Below, piece by piece: positions 34,481 to 35,824 of a stretch of DNA of 35,824 nucleotides (within the stretch, counting starts at the first letter, position 1; each line of letters opens with the position of its first letter). The notes under the pieces were generated by a model. The model had not been told where the DNA came from. It did no database searches and was given only the letters and a program-made list of their open reading frames with translations. Both the position numbers and the translations under genes were made by a program. Origin of the DNA: Bacteroidales bacterium (lineage in GTDB: Bacteria; Bacteroidota; Bacteroidia; Bacteroidales; UBA932); the NCBI GenBank assembly GCA_024401825.1, contig JAKSKF010000013.1:1-35824 (forward strand), in the 5' to 3' direction.

Positions 34481-34752
34481 TGAAAGGGAAAACCATATAC
34501 AAAACTGCCACAGTCATAGTTGCTGTGGCAGTTGTCGTTGTGGCCCTTTACATTATGCTTACCGGCCGGGGTCTTGTGGACGGATTGGATTTCGGGGCAG
34601 GCGCCTATTATTATGCGGACATTCCCGATTTCGAAAAGTTTGAAAAACTGGTTTCGTTCAAGTCCGGGTTCGGAATAGGCTTTCACATAATTCTTTTCCT
34701 GCTGTGGGGCTTCCTGATGTACAGACTATGGGTCTGGATTGACAGGAAGTAG
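34480..34752 (+). CDS. Small two-helix membrane protein coupled to the transporter
   Basis: A 90-residue protein starting at ATG 34480, whose first base is the last base of the transporter stop (TGATG), so it is translationally coupled. Predicted membrane helices are at about residues 7-28 (TATVIVAVAVVVVALYIMLT) and 64-86 (GIGFHIILFLLWGFLMYRLW). Between them lies a 35-residue soluble loop with YYYADIPDFEKFEK. The C-terminus is basic (WIDRK). No family is recognised. Its position and size suggest an accessory subunit of the YeiH-type transporter or a lipid-enzyme partner. It meets the next minus-strand gene tail to tail. Confidence 0.78.
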   Translation: MKGKTIYKTATVIVAVAVVVVALYIMLTGRGLVDGLDFGAGAYYYADIPDFEKFEKLVSFKSGFGIGFHIILFLLWGFLMYRLWVWIDRK

Positions 34753-34764
34753 GGCGACTGATTG

Positions 34765-35238
34765 TCATTTCTGCCCGAAACTGTACCTTACTCCAAAGGT
34801 CGGAACAAATCCGAAAAGTCCCAGTGTGTTGTAAACAAATGAATTGGAAGAGGTCCCGAATCCGATTGACGGCCTGAGGTCGACAGAAAGCTGCAGAGGG
34901 AACCAGAAAGTGTACTCAAGACCTACCTGACCGCAAATTCCTAAGTTGAAAGGAATGGTCCTGAAATATGTTCCGAGTGAAACGCCGGGACCGGCATAAA
35001 CTTTCCAAGTCCCTCTCGGGGTCCAGTTGGGAGTGGCGCAGATGAAGTTGTAGGTGGCCGTGATACCGGCACCTGACGCATAATCGTAGCCGAGGTCCAT
35101 TTCCACGAACCCGGGACCGACACTGTGCTGATAGGAAACCTCGACTCCGAGTGAAAGGCGTCCGCCTATTGCGCGGGGCTGGGCGATTGCCGCAACGGAT
35201 AAGAGAGCGGCGATGACGATGACGATAGTTTTTTTCAT
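34765..35238 (-). CDS. Small outer-membrane beta-barrel protein
   Basis: 157 residues from ATG 35238, giving a clear signal peptide (MKKTIVIVIAALLSVAAIAQ). A longer in-frame start would run through the terminator and tRNA-Arg and is rejected. The mature part is an eight-strand-type barrel: RLSLGVEVSYQHSVGPGF, then YASGAGITATYNF and GTWKVYAGPGVSLGTYF, then VDLRPSIGFGTSS, ending FVPTFGVRYSFGQK. This resembles small OmpA/OmpW-like porin-fold proteins of unknown function in Bacteroidales. A TATCTTTG element lies 31 nt upstream. Confidence 0.83.
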   Translation of the reverse strand: MKKTIVIVIAALLSVAAIAQPRAIGGRLSLGVEVSYQHSVGPGFVEMDLGYDYASGAGITATYNFICATPNWTPRGTWKVYAGPGVSLGTYFRTIPFNLGICGQVGLEYTFWFPLQLSVDLRPSIGFGTSSNSFVYNTLGLFGFVPTFGVRYSFGQK

Positions 35239-35269
35239 ATCTGTTGGTTTTTGTATGTTTGAAAGCGGG

Positions 35270-35277
35270 CAAAGATA
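35270..35277 (-). promoter_or_regulatory. -7 element (TATCTTTG) for the small barrel gene
   Basis: An exact TAnnTTTG match on the minus strand, 31 nt upstream of the start codon. No good -33 TTG was found. Confidence 0.55.
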
Positions 35278-35312
35278 ATAAAATAATCTTCCATTTGAGC
35301 AGGAATATACAC

Positions 35313-35347
35313 AAAAAACGCTTCGAGAAGGTTCTCGAAGCGTTTTT
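35313..35347 (-). terminator. Terminator after tRNA-Arg / rplS
   Basis: A long stem, ACGCTTCGAGAA (35318-35329) with TTCTCGAAGCGT (35332-35343), extends by A/T pairs on both sides and has a T-rich tail on the minus strand (35318-35313). It begins just past the tRNA 3' end. Confidence 0.85.
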
Positions 35348-35348
35348 G

Positions 35349-35422
35349 TGACGCCTGCAGGATTCAAACCTGCGACCTTTTGATCCGTAGTCAAATGCTC
35401 TATTCAGCTGAGCTAAGGCGCC
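35349..35422 (-). tRNA. tRNA-Arg (anticodon ACG), CCA not encoded
   Basis: The 7-bp acceptor stem pairs GGCGCCT (35422-35416) with AGGCGTC (35356-35350), discriminator A at 35349. The next bases are CAA, so CCA must be added enzymatically. The anticodon loop CTACGGA gives anticodon ACG. Inosine at position 34 would be made by TadA, encoded at 1722-2183. It lies 9 nt after the rplS stop and is probably transcribed with it. Confidence 0.96.
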
Positions 35423-35431
35423 GGAAATATG

Positions 35432-35806
35432 CTAGGCCTCAGTCTTTACCGAGCGCTTTGCCTCTTTGATGCGGGCCTTCTTTCCTGACAGTGCGCGGAG
35501 GTAGAAGATGCGGGCTCTGCGGACCTTACCTACCTTGTTGACCTCAACCTTGTCGATGAAAGGTGACTCATAGGGGAAAATCCTCTCCACGCCGATGCCG
35601 TTTGATATCTTGCGGACCGTGAAGGTCTTCGTGAAAGGACTGCCACCCTTGATTTGGATGACGACTCCGCGGAAATTCTGAAGTCTGTCCTTGTCTCCCT
35701 CCTTGATTCTGTAGGTCACCGTGACGGTGTCACCGGCCTTGAATTCGGGGAATTTCTCTGCTCTTTCCGTTGCGAAAGAATCCTGTACTAACTTGATAAG
35801 ATCCAT
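35432..35806 (-). CDS. rplS: 50S ribosomal protein L19
   Basis: A 124-residue L19, at the 30S-50S interface. Conserved parts are [20 protein letters not shown], then [40 protein letters not shown] and [20 protein letters not shown]. The C-terminus has a short basic extension ([13 protein letters not shown]). tRNA-Arg follows by 9 nt. Its promoter must lie outside the window or in the last 18 bases, which hold only A/T-rich sequence. Confidence 0.97.
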   Translation of the reverse strand: MDLIKLVQDSFATERAEKFPEFKAGDTVTVTYRIKEGDKDRLQNFRGVVIQIKGGSPFTKTFTVRKISNGIGVERIFPYESPFIDKVEVNKVGKVRRARIFYLRALSGKKARIKEAKRSVKTEA

Positions 35807-35824
35807 AATTTCTTAATTAATCTT

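Noticed and set aside
35239-35394. Upstream in-frame extension of the small barrel gene
   Set aside because: It would pass through the terminator and tRNA-Arg and would bury the signal peptide; the promoter at 35270-35277 supports the later start.

Overview
The window is about 35.8 kb of gene-dense, moderately GC-rich bacterial chromosome from a Bacteroidales member, most likely Rikenellaceae or a near relative. Four things point there. Promoters match the Bacteroidetes form (TTG, about 19 bp, then TAnnTTTG). There is a Bacteroidetes-type small histone H1-like gene. DAHP synthase is fused to chorismate mutase. A sulfonolipid gene pair (acyl-transferring alpha-oxoamine synthase plus cysteate synthase) is present, a lipid class known from Alistipes and Odoribacter among gut Bacteroidales. 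The taxonomic call is inference; no rRNA gene is present.

Layout. 1-2.2 kb: the 3' end of infB with a strong terminator, then tadA, tRNA-Gln and a membrane acyltransferase on the minus strand. 2.2-6.2 kb: polA, a sigma factor and rsmG overlap one another, followed by rpmH with its own promoter. 6.3-9.2 kb (minus): tyrS-rbfA-LolC/E-type permease. 9.3-10 kb: tpiA. 10-13.3 kb (minus): a secreted M6-type metallopeptidase, a small lipoprotein and a GH28-like beta-helix protein behind a promoter with a repeat-rich leader. 13.4-16.2 kb (minus): histone H1-like protein, rplY-pth, and a clostripain-like lipoprotein. 16.3-20.8 kb: xerD; on the minus strand a hypothetical protein, rsmI and a ComEA-like helix-hairpin-helix protein; then tdk and a GNAT-like gene without a normal start codon. 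20.8-22.9 kb (minus): recA-trpS. 23-25.7 kb: sdaA-rlmN-recX. 25.7-27.2 kb (minus): rnhA-pdxA. 27.3-34.8 kb (plus): rfbD, DAHP synthase/chorismate mutase, an outer-membrane barrel protein, then the sulfonolipid cluster. 34.8-35.8 kb (minus): a small outer-membrane protein, tRNA-Arg(ACG) and rplS.

Most genes are housekeeping: translation, DNA replication and repair, and core metabolism. The most interesting unit is 30.5-34.75 kb. There a cysteate acyltransferase-type enzyme, cysteate synthase, a YeiH/PF03601-type transporter (a family annotated as putative sulfate exporters) and a 90-residue two-helix membrane protein lie almost gap-free. The promoter in front of them overlaps an 8-bp-arm inverted repeat. 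I read this as a sulfonolipid unit with a coupled sulfur-anion transporter. The transporter substrate and the role of the small protein are not established.

Other points of interest are predicted leaderless or nearly leaderless transcripts (polA, rnhA, xerD), a pair of back-to-back -7 elements between rnhA and rfbD, an acyltransferase that begins 4 nt after a tRNA 3' end, a PolA whose proofreading motifs look decayed, and structured leaders before rplY and the M6 peptidase gene.
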